Positions 17,931-28,110 are shown, counted from the stretch's first letter. The stretch: DNA of 64,000 bases from Danxiaibacter flavus (GCF_041060425.1 NZ_JAULBC010000007.1:248001-312000); one strand, 5' to 3'. The notes: generated from the sequence alone by a model not told the origin. Made by a program: numbers and translations.

Positions 17931-20900
17931 ATGTTCACTAAAATATTCTTCTTTGAACTAAGGTACAGGCTCGGAAGACCCGCTGTTTATGTATATTTTA
18001 TGGCCAGCTTCTTATTTACGTTCCTGGCATTTTCACATGGCACATTACCACTTGATGAAAAACAATGGATAAACGGATCTTCCTCCCTTGAGTTTTATAT
18101 TTCGATCATGAGCATGATGATGATGCTTGTAAGCTCTTCTATCATGGGCATATCACTTTATAGAGATATAGAATATAATACGAAAGAATACTATCTCTCC
18201 TACCCCATTACAAAAGCCGGTTATTTCTGGGGGCGATACCTGTCGTCTTTCCTTCTTGTCATTTTGATCCACTTCTCAGTTTTACCTGCTGCATGGTTAG
18301 GTGGAAAAACCGGTGTTGCCCTTGGCTGGGTTGATGCGGCGAGATTTGGTCCGGATTCTCTATTCCGGTATCTGCATCCATTTCTTACACTTGCATTGCC
18401 GAATTTATTTTTCACAGCATCCCTTTTTTTTGGCCTGGTAGCTGTTACACGAAATGTAAAAGTTATTTATAGTAGTGGAATTTTATTGTTCCTTGGTTAT
18501 ATGATCGCTAATTTTTTTATCGGAAATTCGAGCAGCAAGGCCATCATTTACCTTTCTGACCCATTCGCGATAAATGCAATGCGATTCGAGAAAGGACTTA
18601 AAACAATTGGTCTTAAAAACACGGGCTTTGCCCCTTTGAACGGATGGTTTCTCGCAAACAGGCTTCTATGGACAATTGTTGGAGCAGTAATTCTTGCCTA
18701 CACGTATTTACGATTTAGCTTCGAAAAATTCTTTAGCGGCAAACGCGATAAAACTATTACAAGTCAGCCCAAAAAACGCTCTCAACAAATTCCTGATATA
18801 CATGTAAGCTTCGAAAAGCCATTTAACAGATCTACCCTTTTTACGCTCACAAGAATAGAAATATTAAATATCATCAGGGATAATTATTTCTGGATAATTA
18901 TTTCAGCAGGTAGTATCTTCCTGGCCATCGTATTCTCCCATGGCCCTGGTGGCTTTTGGGTTAGAAATTATCCCCTAACCAATATCATTCTTTTCATTTT
19001 TAATGACAGTTTCCTCGTGTTTATATTCTGCATAATTGCCTTTTATTCCGGCGAAAGTATTCACCGGGAAAAAACGACACGATATAACCTTATTAATGAC
19101 GCGCTGCCGCCAGCGGACTGGGTTCTTTTCCTGTCAAAGTTTTTAGCGATTTGCATGCTTGCACTTTTTTTAACCCTGGTACCGATGGTAGTGGGCATCT
19201 TGTCACAAATCGGACAAGGCTATACGCATTTTAATCTGCCACTTTATGCCGAAGTGCTTTTTGGTGCCACGTTACCCAAATGCATTCAAATGGCAATTCT
19301 TGCTTTCACATTGCATATTCTGATCAATAACAAATTTGCTGCATTAGGCACTGCTATCAGCCTTTGGGTACTTTTTGTCATTGCTGAAAAATCGGGCTGG
19401 TTCAATTATCATCTGCTGCTATACGCATTTACTCCTTTTTATAGCATTTCCGAAATGAATGGAATCGGGCATATGTTTAAATCAATTACCTGGTTCAATA
19501 TTTATTGGTTATTGTTCGGTAGCCTGTTGCTTGTTGCAGCTTATCTGTATTTTGTCCGGGGAAGCATTACAGCCGCTAAAGAACGTATGCTTGTCGCAAG
19601 AAAACGACTGCTGCCACGCACGTTATTTGTCACGTTCGTCGTCGCTATCATGTTTTCTGTCACTGCTGTGTATTGCTACTATAATGTTAGTTATTTAAAC
19701 ACTTATTACACCGATGCGGAGCAAAAAGAACACAGGGCCTTACTAGAGAAAACCTTAAAAAAGTATGAGGATATGACTAAGCCTGAAGTGTCCGGCATTT
19801 CCCTGACTGCAGATCTATATCCTAAACAACAAAAAGCATTTTTTCATTCATTTATTACACTTAGGAATAATCAAAATAAGCCGGTTACGGACCTGTTAAT
19901 TGATGGAGATAATGTCACTGATTTTTCAATCATTTACAAGGGGAAACAATTGCACTTTACAAGCCCGGTATCTTTCGCTAAACCAAAGTTTCAGCTATGG
20001 AATAACAGTCACAATAAAAGCGCATATTCTCTTTGCCGTTTGCCATCACCGATTAATCCAGGTGACTCTACCATCATTGAATTAAAATCCGAAATAGTAT
20101 ATCGTGGATTTCAAAACTCAATATATGGTATGGATCTGCTTACAAATGGCATCATCACAGGACCAGGTTTACCCGGGCTGGGTTACGATGAAGATGAAGA
20201 ACTATTTAGAGAGGATGACAGACGAAAATATGGGTTGCCACCGAAGGAAGATGAATTTGCAGAAAGTAACGACGCAGAAGGCAAAAACAAAGTAATCAGA
20301 GGCGCAAGCGCACCAGTTCCAATTGATATCGTGATTAGTACAGACAAGGATCAAATTGCCCTGGCACCAGGTAATCAAATAGCTCAATGGACAAAAAATG
20401 ACAGAAACTTTTTCCGTTATTCCTTTACAAAACCCGGCATTTACAAATCACTGGGGCTGCTGAGCGCTCAATACACGCAGTTATATGATAGTGTCCGCCT
20501 TGAAAACGGAGACGTTGTTAAAATAGGTTTTTACTATCACCAACCTCATAATACCAATCTTCAACGCCTGTTAACTGCATATAAAGATGGAATAACGTAC
20601 TACAGTAAACTTTTTGGCCCGCTAGGCTTAGATCAGATGAATCTTGCGGAATGTGCCATCTCCGGTCCGCAAACGGTTAACTCTGCAGGGCTGATCGCCT
20701 TTAATGAACGTAACGGATGGAATGATCATTACAAGCGTGTACAGGATGTCGACCAGATTTACTTAGTCACGAATGCAGAACTTGCGAGGCAGTGGTGGGG
20801 ACATAAAGTTACTGCAAGCCATACAAGGGGAGCCCAACTTATCACCGACGGGATACCAGAATATTTGTCCTTAATTATGTTTGAAAAAAAATATGGAAAA

Positions 20901-21557
20901 CAAAAACTTCTGCAAATCCTGCAGTCGGAACAAAACTTTTATCTCTGGCAAAGAAACAGTACCAACCAACACCCGATCAGCAAATCTGTGGCATGGAATG
21001 AATACACTAATAAGGCCAGCCTTGTTTTATATGGTTTAAAGGAACTTATAGGCGAAGACAGCATAAACATCGCACTGCGGGAATTATACAATGATTTTGC
21101 ATTCAGAAATGCACCACCGTATGCGGGAAGCAATGATCTGTATAAGGCAATTAAAAAACATACCCCGCCAGCGCTTGAAACTTACCTGGATGACGCCTTT
21201 AACAAAATTGGTTTTTATGACAATACTATCTTGCAGGCTAAAGCAATTCCGGTTGAAAACGGCCACGGTTACAAAGTTCAGTTAACTGTAAATATTTCTA
21301 AATATTATGAGGATACCGGCGGCACCAGAACCATCGACACAAAGTCCAGCAATAATATAGAAGTCGGTGTTTTTGCCAATAGCGAAAAAGATAACAAAGC
21401 GGATGGACCATTGCTTATTGGCACAGAAAAGTTCCAATTAAGCAGCGGCCAAAAGACCATTGAATTTGTTGTCGGTCAAAAACCAACGATGGTTGTGATT
21501 GATCCATTTTTCACAACGATTGACCGGAACCGCGGCGATAACAGCAAGGAATTATGA
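17931..21557 (+). CDS. ABC permease fused to an inactive M1 peptidase-like domain
   Basis: A 1208-residue fusion. Two six-helix ABC-2 permease halves (about 15-265 and 305-585) are followed by an M1 (gluzincin) aminopeptidase-like domain (about 620-1200). Such permease/M1 fusions are known in Bacteroidota. Here the zinc motif HEXXH reads AELAR (949-953, followed by QWWGH), so both zinc histidines are Ala and Arg, and the downstream helix has TDG (972-974) where active enzymes have NEG. The surrounding fold signature (QWWG, then DGIPEY) is kept. The sequence therefore predicts a peptide-binding or structural domain without aminopeptidase activity. Confidence 0.87.
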   Translation: MFTKIFFFELRYRLGRPAVYVYFMASFLFTFLAFSHGTLPLDEKQWINGSSSLEFYISIMSMMMMLVSSSIMGISLYRDIEYNTKEYYLSYPITKAGYFWGRYLSSFLLVILIHFSVLPAAWLGGKTGVALGWVDAARFGPDSLFRYLHPFLTLALPNLFFTASLFFGLVAVTRNVKVIYSSGILLFLGYMIANFFIGNSSSKAIIYLSDPFAINAMRFEKGLKTIGLKNTGFAPLNGWFLANRLLWTIVGAVILAYTYLRFSFEKFFSGKRDKTITSQPKKRSQQIPDIHVSFEKPFNRSTLFTLTRIEILNIIRDNYFWIIISAGSIFLAIVFSHGPGGFWVRNYPLTNIILFIFNDSFLVFIFCIIAFYSGESIHREKTTRYNLINDALPPADWVLFLSKFLAICMLALFLTLVPMVVGILSQIGQGYTHFNLPLYAEVLFGATLPKCIQMAILAFTLHILINNKFAALGTAISLWVLFVIAEKSGWFNYHLLLYAFTPFYSISEMNGIGHMFKSITWFNIYWLLFGSLLLVAAYLYFVRGSITAAKERMLVARKRLLPRTLFVTFVVAIMFSVTAVYCYYNVSYLNTYYTDAEQKEHRALLEKTLKKYEDMTKPEVSGISLTADLYPKQQKAFFHSFITLRNNQNKPVTDLLIDGDNVTDFSIIYKGKQLHFTSPVSFAKPKFQLWNNSHNKSAYSLCRLPSPINPGDSTIIELKSEIVYRGFQNSIYGMDLLTNGIITGPGLPGLGYDEDEELFREDDRRKYGLPPKEDEFAESNDAEGKNKVIRGASAPVPIDIVISTDKDQIALAPGNQIAQWTKNDRNFFRYSFTKPGIYKSLGLLSAQYTQLYDSVRLENGDVVKIGFYYHQPHNTNLQRLLTAYKDGITYYSKLFGPLGLDQMNLAECAISGPQTVNSAGLIAFNERNGWNDHYKRVQDVDQIYLVTNAELARQWWGHKVTASHTRGAQLITDGIPEYLSLIMFEKKYGKQKLLQILQSEQNFYLWQRNSTNQHPISKSVAWNEYTNKASLVLYGLKELIGEDSINIALRELYNDFAFRNAPPYAGSNDLYKAIKKHTPPALETYLDDAFNKIGFYDNTILQAKAIPVENGHGYKVQLTVNISKYYEDTGGTRTIDTKSSNNIEVGVFANSEKDNKADGPLLIGTEKFQLSSGQKTIEFVVGQKPTMVVIDPFFTTIDRNRGDNSKEL

Positions 21558-21585
21558 GACGAAATTTGCAGCCTGCGATAAAATA

Positions 21586-21616
21586 CAGGTATCAGGTATC
21601 AGGTATCAGGTATCAG
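21586..21616. repeat. Heptanucleotide microsatellite (CAGGTAT)4
   Basis: Four perfect copies of CAGGTAT plus a partial fifth, starting 28 bases after the permease/M1 stop. It is in non-coding sequence. Confidence 0.9.
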
Positions 21617-21621
21617 TGTAA

Positions 21622-21792
21622 GGGGGCTTTCTAAGGGCGCTGCTCAACATAGAAAACCTGGTTCCATATCAAATCAGGTTTTATCCGGGGTTAAATACAT
21701 TTTTAAGCCGTGGCGCTCCCGAAATGTACCCGCTTTATTTCGAGCAGATTGAAAATGCGATCATGCGTATAAGAACCCTTTGGGAGTTTTGA
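21622..21792 (+). pseudogene. Unrecognised coding remnant (C-terminal piece)
   Basis: A 56-codon open stretch after a stop, with clearly protein-like sequence (LVPYQIRFYPGLNTFLSRG, then APEMYPLYFEQIENAI and a final RTLWEF) but no start codon at its beginning. It is probably the end of a lost gene. The family is not recognised. Confidence 0.4.
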
Positions 21793-22192
21793 GTCAATCG
21801 TTAGCTGTGTTTTCCGGGGCCGGGCTTTTTTTATTCCGGCGATTGCAACATTGTGGAAAAAATGTCACACTTTTTGTCGTTTCACAGCGATACAGCGACC
21901 GTTCTATAATCCGCACGTTTCGCCCACCATACCATCTCTGCTGTGGCATTTGAATTGTTATATTATTAAGGGTGCTGTTAAAGCACGCTGTTTTAGAATT
22001 TGTTGGTATAAAGGCTGGGCTATCGAGCTTGGCCTTTCTTATTATTGCACCCATGTCGCTGCATTTTTAATGAATAGTATCTCAACTGATTGTGGCACCG
22101 AAATTGTATCTCTATCATTGGGAATACGCATAAAATTATTTACAGATTTATGTTACCCACAACTAAGCACTTTTCAAAAATGAGTAACATAC

Positions 22193-22223
22193 GGCCGGAT
22201 TTTTTAATCCGGCCTTTTCTTTT
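22193..22223 (+). terminator. Strong Rho-independent terminator without an obvious gene
   Basis: Perfect 9-bp stem GGCCGGATT (22193-22201), four-base loop, complement AATCCGGCC (22206-22214), then TTTTCTTTT. It lies 635 bases after the permease/M1 stop. A 110-codon frame (21851-22183) ends just before it, but its Cys/Trp-rich composition does not look like a protein. It may end a long untranslated tail or a small RNA. Confidence 0.7.
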
Positions 22224-22754
22224 CCAGCCAAACAACATATAGACGACATGGAAATAAATTGCAGGATGAAATATTGATGCACACAATTGAATATAATATT
22301 CAACTGTTTATACAATACAGTGCAAATCAGCGCATGGCATGTGATTTGCGAAAGAAAGAAGGTATTTCATTATGGTAGCTGGAAGAAGGCTGTCGATACG
22401 CAGATACAATGGTGTTTAAGCTCTGGCACATTTTAGAAAGGCATTGTGAAGGTTCATCAGCCGCATCTGTACGCGATGTGCTAGCCATGTAGAATGTCCT
22501 GAAATTATAGCTCCTGATCTTTAACGGTATAAAACAGATTTTTGTCGCGTTCAATGATGCCAGGCATCTATGAAAATTATAAAACGCTTTTCATACATTC
22601 TTCCTCAGTTGCTGATGACAAGGTTATTGCTGATGGCGATTATGGCCGAAGCCATCTCTCCCGTTTCTTCAATCACAGCCAGGCCACTACACTTCTAAAC
22701 ATACTTTCGCAGACAATTTTTATTGCCCGTTAAATATTCATAAAACAAAAAACT
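22224..22754. other. Gene-free stretch upstream of the stress protein
   Basis: About 530 bases. Short frames with coding-like runs occur near 22395-22490 and 22557-22733, but they are broken by stops and I do not recognise them. A TACTTTCG box (one mismatch to TAnnTTTG) near 22701 could be the promoter of the universal stress gene at 22755. Confidence 0.4.
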
Positions 22755-23582
22755 ATGAAAACGATTATAGCGCTTACAGATTTCTCTGCAAATTCGCTTA
22801 ACGCAGTCAATTACGCTGCTGATATGGCGTCCCTGATCCGGGCACGCGTAACAATCATGTATGTAATTCCGGTTCCTATGAGTGGTTCAGAAGTGCCCGC
22901 TCCTGCGGATAAACTACAGGATCTTGAGAATGAAGCGCAGGTAGAACTGAATGCCGTTAAAGAAAAAGTGATGGCCCGGACAAATGAACCTATTATTGTA
23001 CATACGGAGATAAAGTTTGGAAATTTACTTCCGGAGTTAAAAGAGTATTGTGCAACAACAAAACCCTTTGCTGTTGTAATGGGCGAAGAAAGTGCAGGAG
23101 CCGTGGAACGGCTGTTGCTGGGCGGATCAGCAGTTATAGCCATGAGAGAAATTTATTGGCCGCTTATTCTTGTGCCCTTTAATGCCCACTTTGAAGGCAT
23201 CCGGAAAATAGCACTGGCCTGCGACTTAAAAAAGGTATTTGAAACCGTACATGTTGCCGCCATAAAGGCATTTGTCCGGGAATTTGACGCCGAACTTTAT
23301 GTTTTAAACATTTCGGATGGTGGCCAAAATGCCTTTGACGGTGATGCTGTATCAGAGTCTATGATGTTGCAGAAAATGCTTAGTGATCTAAATCCAAAAT
23401 ATTATTTTGTAAGCAGCAAGGATGTAGACAATACTATTCAAAAATTTGTGGTTGATCACGATATGGACATGCTAATGATCATACCTAAAAAGCATCTTTT
23501 CCCGTCCACACTGTTTAGTCCCCGCCATTCAAAAAAACTTCTGCTGGAAGCCGAAGTGCCAATTATTTCAATTCATGCGTAG
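22755..23582 (+). CDS. Universal stress protein, two UspA domains
   Basis: A 275-residue cytoplasmic protein with two tandem UspA folds (about 1-145 and 150-275). The first begins with IIALTDFSANSLNAVNYA and has the nucleotide-loop pattern (GEESAGAVERLLLGGSA, near 113-129), so it probably binds ATP; the second has a weaker loop (PSTLFSPRHSKKLL). Such double proteins are common in Bacteroidota and respond to oxygen, nutrient or redox stress. It stands alone; the next gene is on the other strand. Confidence 0.85.
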   Translation: MKTIIALTDFSANSLNAVNYAADMASLIRARVTIMYVIPVPMSGSEVPAPADKLQDLENEAQVELNAVKEKVMARTNEPIIVHTEIKFGNLLPELKEYCATTKPFAVVMGEESAGAVERLLLGGSAVIAMREIYWPLILVPFNAHFEGIRKIALACDLKKVFETVHVAAIKAFVREFDAELYVLNISDGGQNAFDGDAVSESMMLQKMLSDLNPKYYFVSSKDVDNTIQKFVVDHDMDMLMIIPKKHLFPSTLFSPRHSKKLLLEAEVPIISIHA

Positions 23583-23838
23583 CGAAAAAATTGATCGACG
23601 CAAACCTGTATTAAGTCATTCACTGAAATAAGCATATCAGGCCAGGCTTCAGTTGGCAGTAAAATGCTTGAGCCGAAGAAATGTTCACAACGCTTTCTTC
23701 CTGGTCAATATTAATGAGAATACAATTGAGAGAAAAAGCAATTACATTTCGGGGAAAACAAAACATTGACCTCTCCGCCTCCTCATGTTTTTGCCAGCAA
23801 CTATTTTTTAGCTCTGCCCAGGCTTTCGATATTGTTGA

Positions 23839-24609
23839 TCATAATGTTATCTCTTTTTCTACACCGGTATTATTGGCTACATAAACATCCTTCCGCCTTT
23901 TCCATTTTCGGTAAGAAGCCTTTACGGTGGTTCGAAAAACATCATAGCTAAGTCCAATAAACAATAGCATAACCGGCAAATAAAAAGCATGGAAACTAAG
24001 ATAACTATAAGCAGATACGCCCAGCATTGCGCCTGCCAGGAAAAATAATATAATGCCAGCGTGGAGTTTAATTTTTTTGTGCAGAGCTGTATTATCGTAA
24101 TGCTTGTATAACTGGGCTAACTCAATACCTAAATCGGTGAACGTGCCGGTTAAATGCGTTGTTCTTACCACTGCGCCTGAAATCATTGTTACCAGGGCAT
24201 TTTGTAAACCCATTGCAAAGAGCAGACTGCCTGCAAACCAGGCCTTAGAAAATGTGCTTGCCGTATACCGGTGCCCAAACCCTGCCACCAATGCTAAAAT
24301 GGAACACTCCAGCAAAATGGGAATAGCATAGGAAAAACGACGGTTTCTGCCCATCAAAGAAATTAAAAAGCTGGATGTAAATGCCCCTGCAAGAAAGAGC
24401 AGCATCCACAAAGCAATCATTTTTGCCACATCCCAGTGTTGAAAATAAACCTGTTCGGCAAACAATGCCGCATGTCCTGTAACATTGGTAGTCAGCACAG
24501 CAAAACTCAAAAAACTGGCGCTGTTTACAAATCCGGCTGTCAGTCCTAACAACGATGCTAATTTGATATTGTGTTTATATGATCTTTTCGGTCCCGCATG
24601 TCTTAACAT
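23839..24609 (-). CDS. YoaK-family (DUF1275) membrane protein
   Basis: A 256-residue inner-membrane protein with six hydrophobic segments (about 17-38, 60-85, 94-112, 125-150, 186-204, 208-226). It carries the DUF1275 features: GLTAGFVNSASFLSF with VLTTNVTGH in the first helices, and MGLQNALVTMISGAVVRTTHLTGT in the middle. The family is widespread, with unknown function. It is transcribed alone toward the stress-protein gene. Confidence 0.85.
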   Translation of the reverse strand: MLRHAGPKRSYKHNIKLASLLGLTAGFVNSASFLSFAVLTTNVTGHAALFAEQVYFQHWDVAKMIALWMLLFLAGAFTSSFLISLMGRNRRFSYAIPILLECSILALVAGFGHRYTASTFSKAWFAGSLLFAMGLQNALVTMISGAVVRTTHLTGTFTDLGIELAQLYKHYDNTALHKKIKLHAGIILFFLAGAMLGVSAYSYLSFHAFYLPVMLLFIGLSYDVFRTTVKASYRKWKRRKDVYVANNTGVEKEITL

Positions 24610-25437
24610 ATTGCTACATTTTCGTCATATTCCTTCATTTGGTCAGCACGTTTTAAAATTAACTATATAGGTGAAGAGAATGGCATCGTTAACGCTCCCC
24701 CAAAAGCCGACTATCTCTTTATTAGGTTCCTTAATATTCTTTTGTGAATCCTACACTCAACATTCTATCTATCAGTTATTATGCTAAATGGCATTTAAAA
24801 TAGAAGTGATCATATCTATCAAATCGGCCCCGGGTAAAATTGCTGTGAATAAAGAAAGTGTCGTTAAAGTCAATCCGCTCATGTCCTACCAGGTATCTTT
24901 AAAAAATTCATGCTGCAAAATTATCTGTCAATCCCAACAGGTACGGTGAACCTTTTCACTGCTAAAAGTGATTTTTATTACTTTTAATTATCATTTTGAA
25001 ATAATTTGAAGAGATAAAAAATAAAAAGCCGGTAAAATCAACGTTTAACGAGCTTTTGAATCGGTTTGAATCCATTGTTGTCTGGTGGACGATCCGAAAT
25101 TTAGACAGTCCATCTATTTCTTTTTCACTTTCTTGCCCAATAACCACACTTTCTTTTTGTCCTGTTGCCGATTGTCGAAAAATCTTTCTATATCCCAATC
25201 TGTCAACCACATATAACTGCGAGGTTACCTACTGCCAAAACTATCGTCACTATTATGAATACATCCGAATGCTTTGTAATGCCTCTATCCGTCCAACAGC
25301 AATTAAGCAACATTATATTGTTTAAAAAAAGATGCGCAATAGTTTCTGTTTAATACTGCAATGAATGAATGGACCATGTAAGCCCGGGAATATTCAGGAA
25401 AACGGATCAATAAAACGGTAGATAGAATTGATTATTA

Positions 25438-25563
25438 ATGAGGACCAAAACCGAGAAAATCAAAGTCGCCGAGCACCTGGAATCTTATCTCAAAACCGAG
25501 ACCTCTCCAGTCGGATGTTGCTTCTTTTCAGGACAAATCAAGACACGAGTCGTTCTCAATTAA
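25438..25563 (+). CDS. Possible small ORF (41 aa)
   Basis: ATG to TAA, 41 residues, charged N-terminus (MRTKTEKIKVAEHLESYL) and a Cys pair (GCCFF). Either a small protein or the start of a lost gene. No family recognised. Confidence 0.25.
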   Translation: MRTKTEKIKVAEHLESYLKTETSPVGCCFFSGQIKTRVVLN

Positions 25564-25828
25564 GATATCCTCCTCGAATCGAAAAATAAAAAATCAATAT
25601 TACTACCTGTCCTTGAAAGTCTCTTGCATCTATCAGGCATTCCAAACATCAAAGAGTCTTTTACATTAAATACTGAATGTTCAAATGCCTCCTTGCAAAG
25701 GACATGCGTCTTTCTATTTGATATATCTTCAACCTGTTTTCTTTCGCTAACAAACACACTAAGACCCAACAAAAACCAGGTTATCAGTCTCTATGACATA
25801 CATCATAAACCACCCGTTTTCTCAATGG

Positions 25829-25836
25829 TAATTTTG
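25829..25836 (+). promoter_or_regulatory. -7 promoter box
   Basis: TAATTTTG is an exact match to the Bacteroidota TAnnTTTG box, 20 bases before the ATG at 25856. No clear -33 TTTG was found. Confidence 0.5.
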
Positions 25837-25855
25837 TGTTTTAAAAACACATGTC

Positions 25856-26224
25856 ATGAAATCAAATGCTCACTTAGCCGAAAACATCACTTCGCTTCAT
25901 CATCTCAAAGCTTCACGAAAAGTAAATATCTCAACATCTATTGCCAATTGGATCACAAGAAATGAACCTTCATGGGAATACAATCGCCTCGGAATTGCTT
26001 CAACCGGCATATTTATACAAGTAACTGTAGCAGGTTTAATGATCTGGGTTTTAGGCATGTGCGAAGCCTCTCCATTTGTGTTTGGAACAGGCATTCTCTT
26101 TGCTTTCCTTGCAGATAGTATCGCATTTGCCCAGGCCCCAATGCGCTGGGTGCTCACTATGATTATATTGAGTATCATCGTAAACCTTTTCTTAACGATT
26201 TACTATCTGGTAAATTTCATGTAA
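25856..26224 (+). CDS. Small membrane protein, hypothetical
   Basis: A 122-residue protein with a polar N-terminal 45 residues and three hydrophobic segments (about 48-68, 73-92, 97-119). It has a good promoter box just upstream and normal coding composition. No family is recognised. It stands between a gene-poor gap and a Crp/Fnr gene. Confidence 0.65.
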   Translation: MKSNAHLAENITSLHHLKASRKVNISTSIANWITRNEPSWEYNRLGIASTGIFIQVTVAGLMIWVLGMCEASPFVFGTGILFAFLADSIAFAQAPMRWVLTMIILSIIVNLFLTIYYLVNFM

Positions 26225-26483
26225 ACCGTTTTCTTAAATAAATTTTTACATGAATATTAATACAGCTGCGATCATCAATACTTTGACGCCCGTAATTAAG
26301 GTTTAAAGGAATTCTTCTTCACATTTATTCTGACAGACCTTATTGCAAACACAATTTCTGCCATTTGATTTAGCACCAGGGTCACTTGAAGAATATTCAA
26401 TCTGAAGGCAAAATTATTTTTGGCTAAAGGGAACATCTCTTTAAAGAGAACCGTTTTGACAATACGTTCGCATCGTTGACAGA

Positions 26484-27137
26484 ATGCTTAAATTTGTAAT
26501 GATTGCAAACCTATTGATCTCGGCGGTTAAAATATTTGCGGATATGCTTAAAGACTTTATTCACGAAGCAATCCCCTTTAAACAATTTCGAAAGGGGGAT
26601 GTCATCTACAGGCAAAATGCTATTCCACGTTACTTTTACGAGGTAAACTCCGGGGAAGTTAAAATAGCCAACATGAATAATGATGGCCGGGAATTTATTC
26701 AGGGCCTATATAAAAGCGGCGAGAATTTTGGCACAACAGCATTAGTTTGTAACAAACCTTATGCCTCCAACGCTGTAGCCAATACCTTTTGCGAAATACA
26801 TCTTATCCCCCGGATACAATTCTTTCAGCTGCTAAAGACAAATTACTCATTTCACTTTAATATTACAGAAACTGTCTGCAAACAATTGCAGTATAAAAAC
26901 ATGATGCTTGAGGAATTCGCCATTGAAGAAGGAGAACACCGCTTATTAACACTCATCCATTATTTAATGGATCAAAAGGCTCCGGGCAATAAAACACTGG
27001 ACACAACCAAACAACAACTTGCAGACATGACGGGTCTGCGCGTGGAAACTGTGATCCGGATTCTTAAAAACATAGAAGACAGTGGTAAAATTGTAACCAG
27101 CAGAGGAAAAATTGTCTGCCTAAGCAATAGGCAGTAA
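26484..27137 (+). CDS. Crp/Fnr-family transcriptional regulator
   Basis: A 217-residue regulator with an N-terminal cyclic-nucleotide-binding-like beta-barrel (about 35-140, FRKGDVIYRQNAIPRYFYEVNSGEVKI) and a C-terminal helix-turn-helix (about 165-205, TKQQLADMTGLRVETVIRILKNIEDSG). There is no Cys cluster for an Fe-S centre. Met21 (26544) is a possible alternative start. Ligand unknown. The AraC gene at 27169-28029 converges on it. Confidence 0.85.
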   Translation: MLKFVMIANLLISAVKIFADMLKDFIHEAIPFKQFRKGDVIYRQNAIPRYFYEVNSGEVKIANMNNDGREFIQGLYKSGENFGTTALVCNKPYASNAVANTFCEIHLIPRIQFFQLLKTNYSFHFNITETVCKQLQYKNMMLEEFAIEEGEHRLLTLIHYLMDQKAPGNKTLDTTKQQLADMTGLRVETVIRILKNIEDSGKIVTSRGKIVCLSNRQ

Positions 27138-27168
27138 TACTAAATAAAATGCCGGCAATTAGCATTCT

Positions 27169-28029
27169 TTACTTGTCTCTAAACGCCGTAGGCGTTGCAC
27201 CTGTCTGGTTTTTGAAAAAGTTGGAAAAATAGGCATGATCTACAAATCCAAGTTCAAATGCGATTTCTTTTATAGAAAGATCAGTTGATTGAAGTAGCCG
27301 TTTAGCTTCTAACAAAACCCGTTGTTGAATCAACTGCGTTGCTGGTATGTTGAGATTTTTCTTACAAAGGATATTGAGATAATTGGCAGAAACATTGAGT
27401 TTGGATGCATAAAACGCAACCAGCTTTTCTTCTTTAAAATATTGTTCAATAAGTGTATTAAATTTTGCGAGCCTCGGATTTGACTGGTATACTTTAAAAT
27501 CAGCGAAAAGACGCTCGGCCTCTTTGCTCACAATCGCAGCTATTACTGCCGCCCTTGCACTGATTATGTCTTTAAGAGCGTTGCCGGTGTTGAGCTCATC
27601 CTTTATTGCATCGAACTCATATTTCAACAGTTTAAAACTGCTATTGGTTGAAGGGATCACGGGATGGTTCATGTAGTTCGTAAACGAAAAACGCAAATAA
27701 GGCGCAAAACGTTCAAAAAAAACCCGGTCGATCATTAACTGATATCCAATTGTTTCAGGTTCAATATCCCACCGGTGTACCTGCCCGGGAAACAGCACAT
27801 GTATCTGCCTGTTCTCTATCGCGTAATCACGGAAATCAATTGTATGAATCCCCCGCGCCTTTTCAAATAACATGATAATAAAGAAATCGTGTTTGTGCGG
27901 TTTATCTATGTGTCTTTCTCCATGGAGCTCATTAAACAGTAGTTCGTCCCCGCCTGCCAGTTGCCCCTTTCTAAACTCCTGGATACCGATGACCGGCACG
28001 TATTTATTTTCACCTGGTGGCTTTGCCAT
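27169..28029 (-). CDS. AraC-family transcriptional regulator
   Basis: A 286-residue regulator: an N-terminal cupin-like sensor (about 15-130, with HIDKPHKHDFFIIMLFEKARG) and a C-terminal double helix-turn-helix (about 185-284, LSIKEIAFELGFVDHAYFSNFFKNQTGATPTAFRDK). No enzyme gene lies directly beside it, so its target is not evident; the divergent upstream side is occupied by 120-bp tandem repeats. Confidence 0.87.
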   Translation of the reverse strand: MAKPPGENKYVPVIGIQEFRKGQLAGGDELLFNELHGERHIDKPHKHDFFIIMLFEKARGIHTIDFRDYAIENRQIHVLFPGQVHRWDIEPETIGYQLMIDRVFFERFAPYLRFSFTNYMNHPVIPSTNSSFKLLKYEFDAIKDELNTGNALKDIISARAAVIAAIVSKEAERLFADFKVYQSNPRLAKFNTLIEQYFKEEKLVAFYASKLNVSANYLNILCKKNLNIPATQLIQQRVLLEAKRLLQSTDLSIKEIAFELGFVDHAYFSNFFKNQTGATPTAFRDK

Positions 28030-28110
28030 TTAAACTGTTTCTCGTGTTTAAGTATCTAAAGGAAATTAATAAAAAAACATGAATGATCAGCTAAGAATTT
28101 GCGTTCATTC

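Larger units (their letters stand above)
24610..25855. other. Long gene-poor gap with short coding-like scraps
   Basis: About 1.25 kb. A leftward 82-codon frame (24962-25210, GTG start just after a stop) has protein-like sequence (RLGYRKIFRQSATGQKESVV) but no family that I recognise, and could be a remnant. A 41-codon rightward frame is listed separately. The right end holds the promoter of the gene at 25856. Confidence 0.4.

Noticed and set aside
21851..22183. 110-codon frame ending just before the terminator
   Set aside because: Rich in Cys, Trp and His with no domain; composition looks like random translation of non-coding DNA.
22542..22733. 63-codon frame before the universal stress gene
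   Set aside because: Ends at the promoter region of the stress gene and has no recognisable domain; may be a decayed scrap at best.
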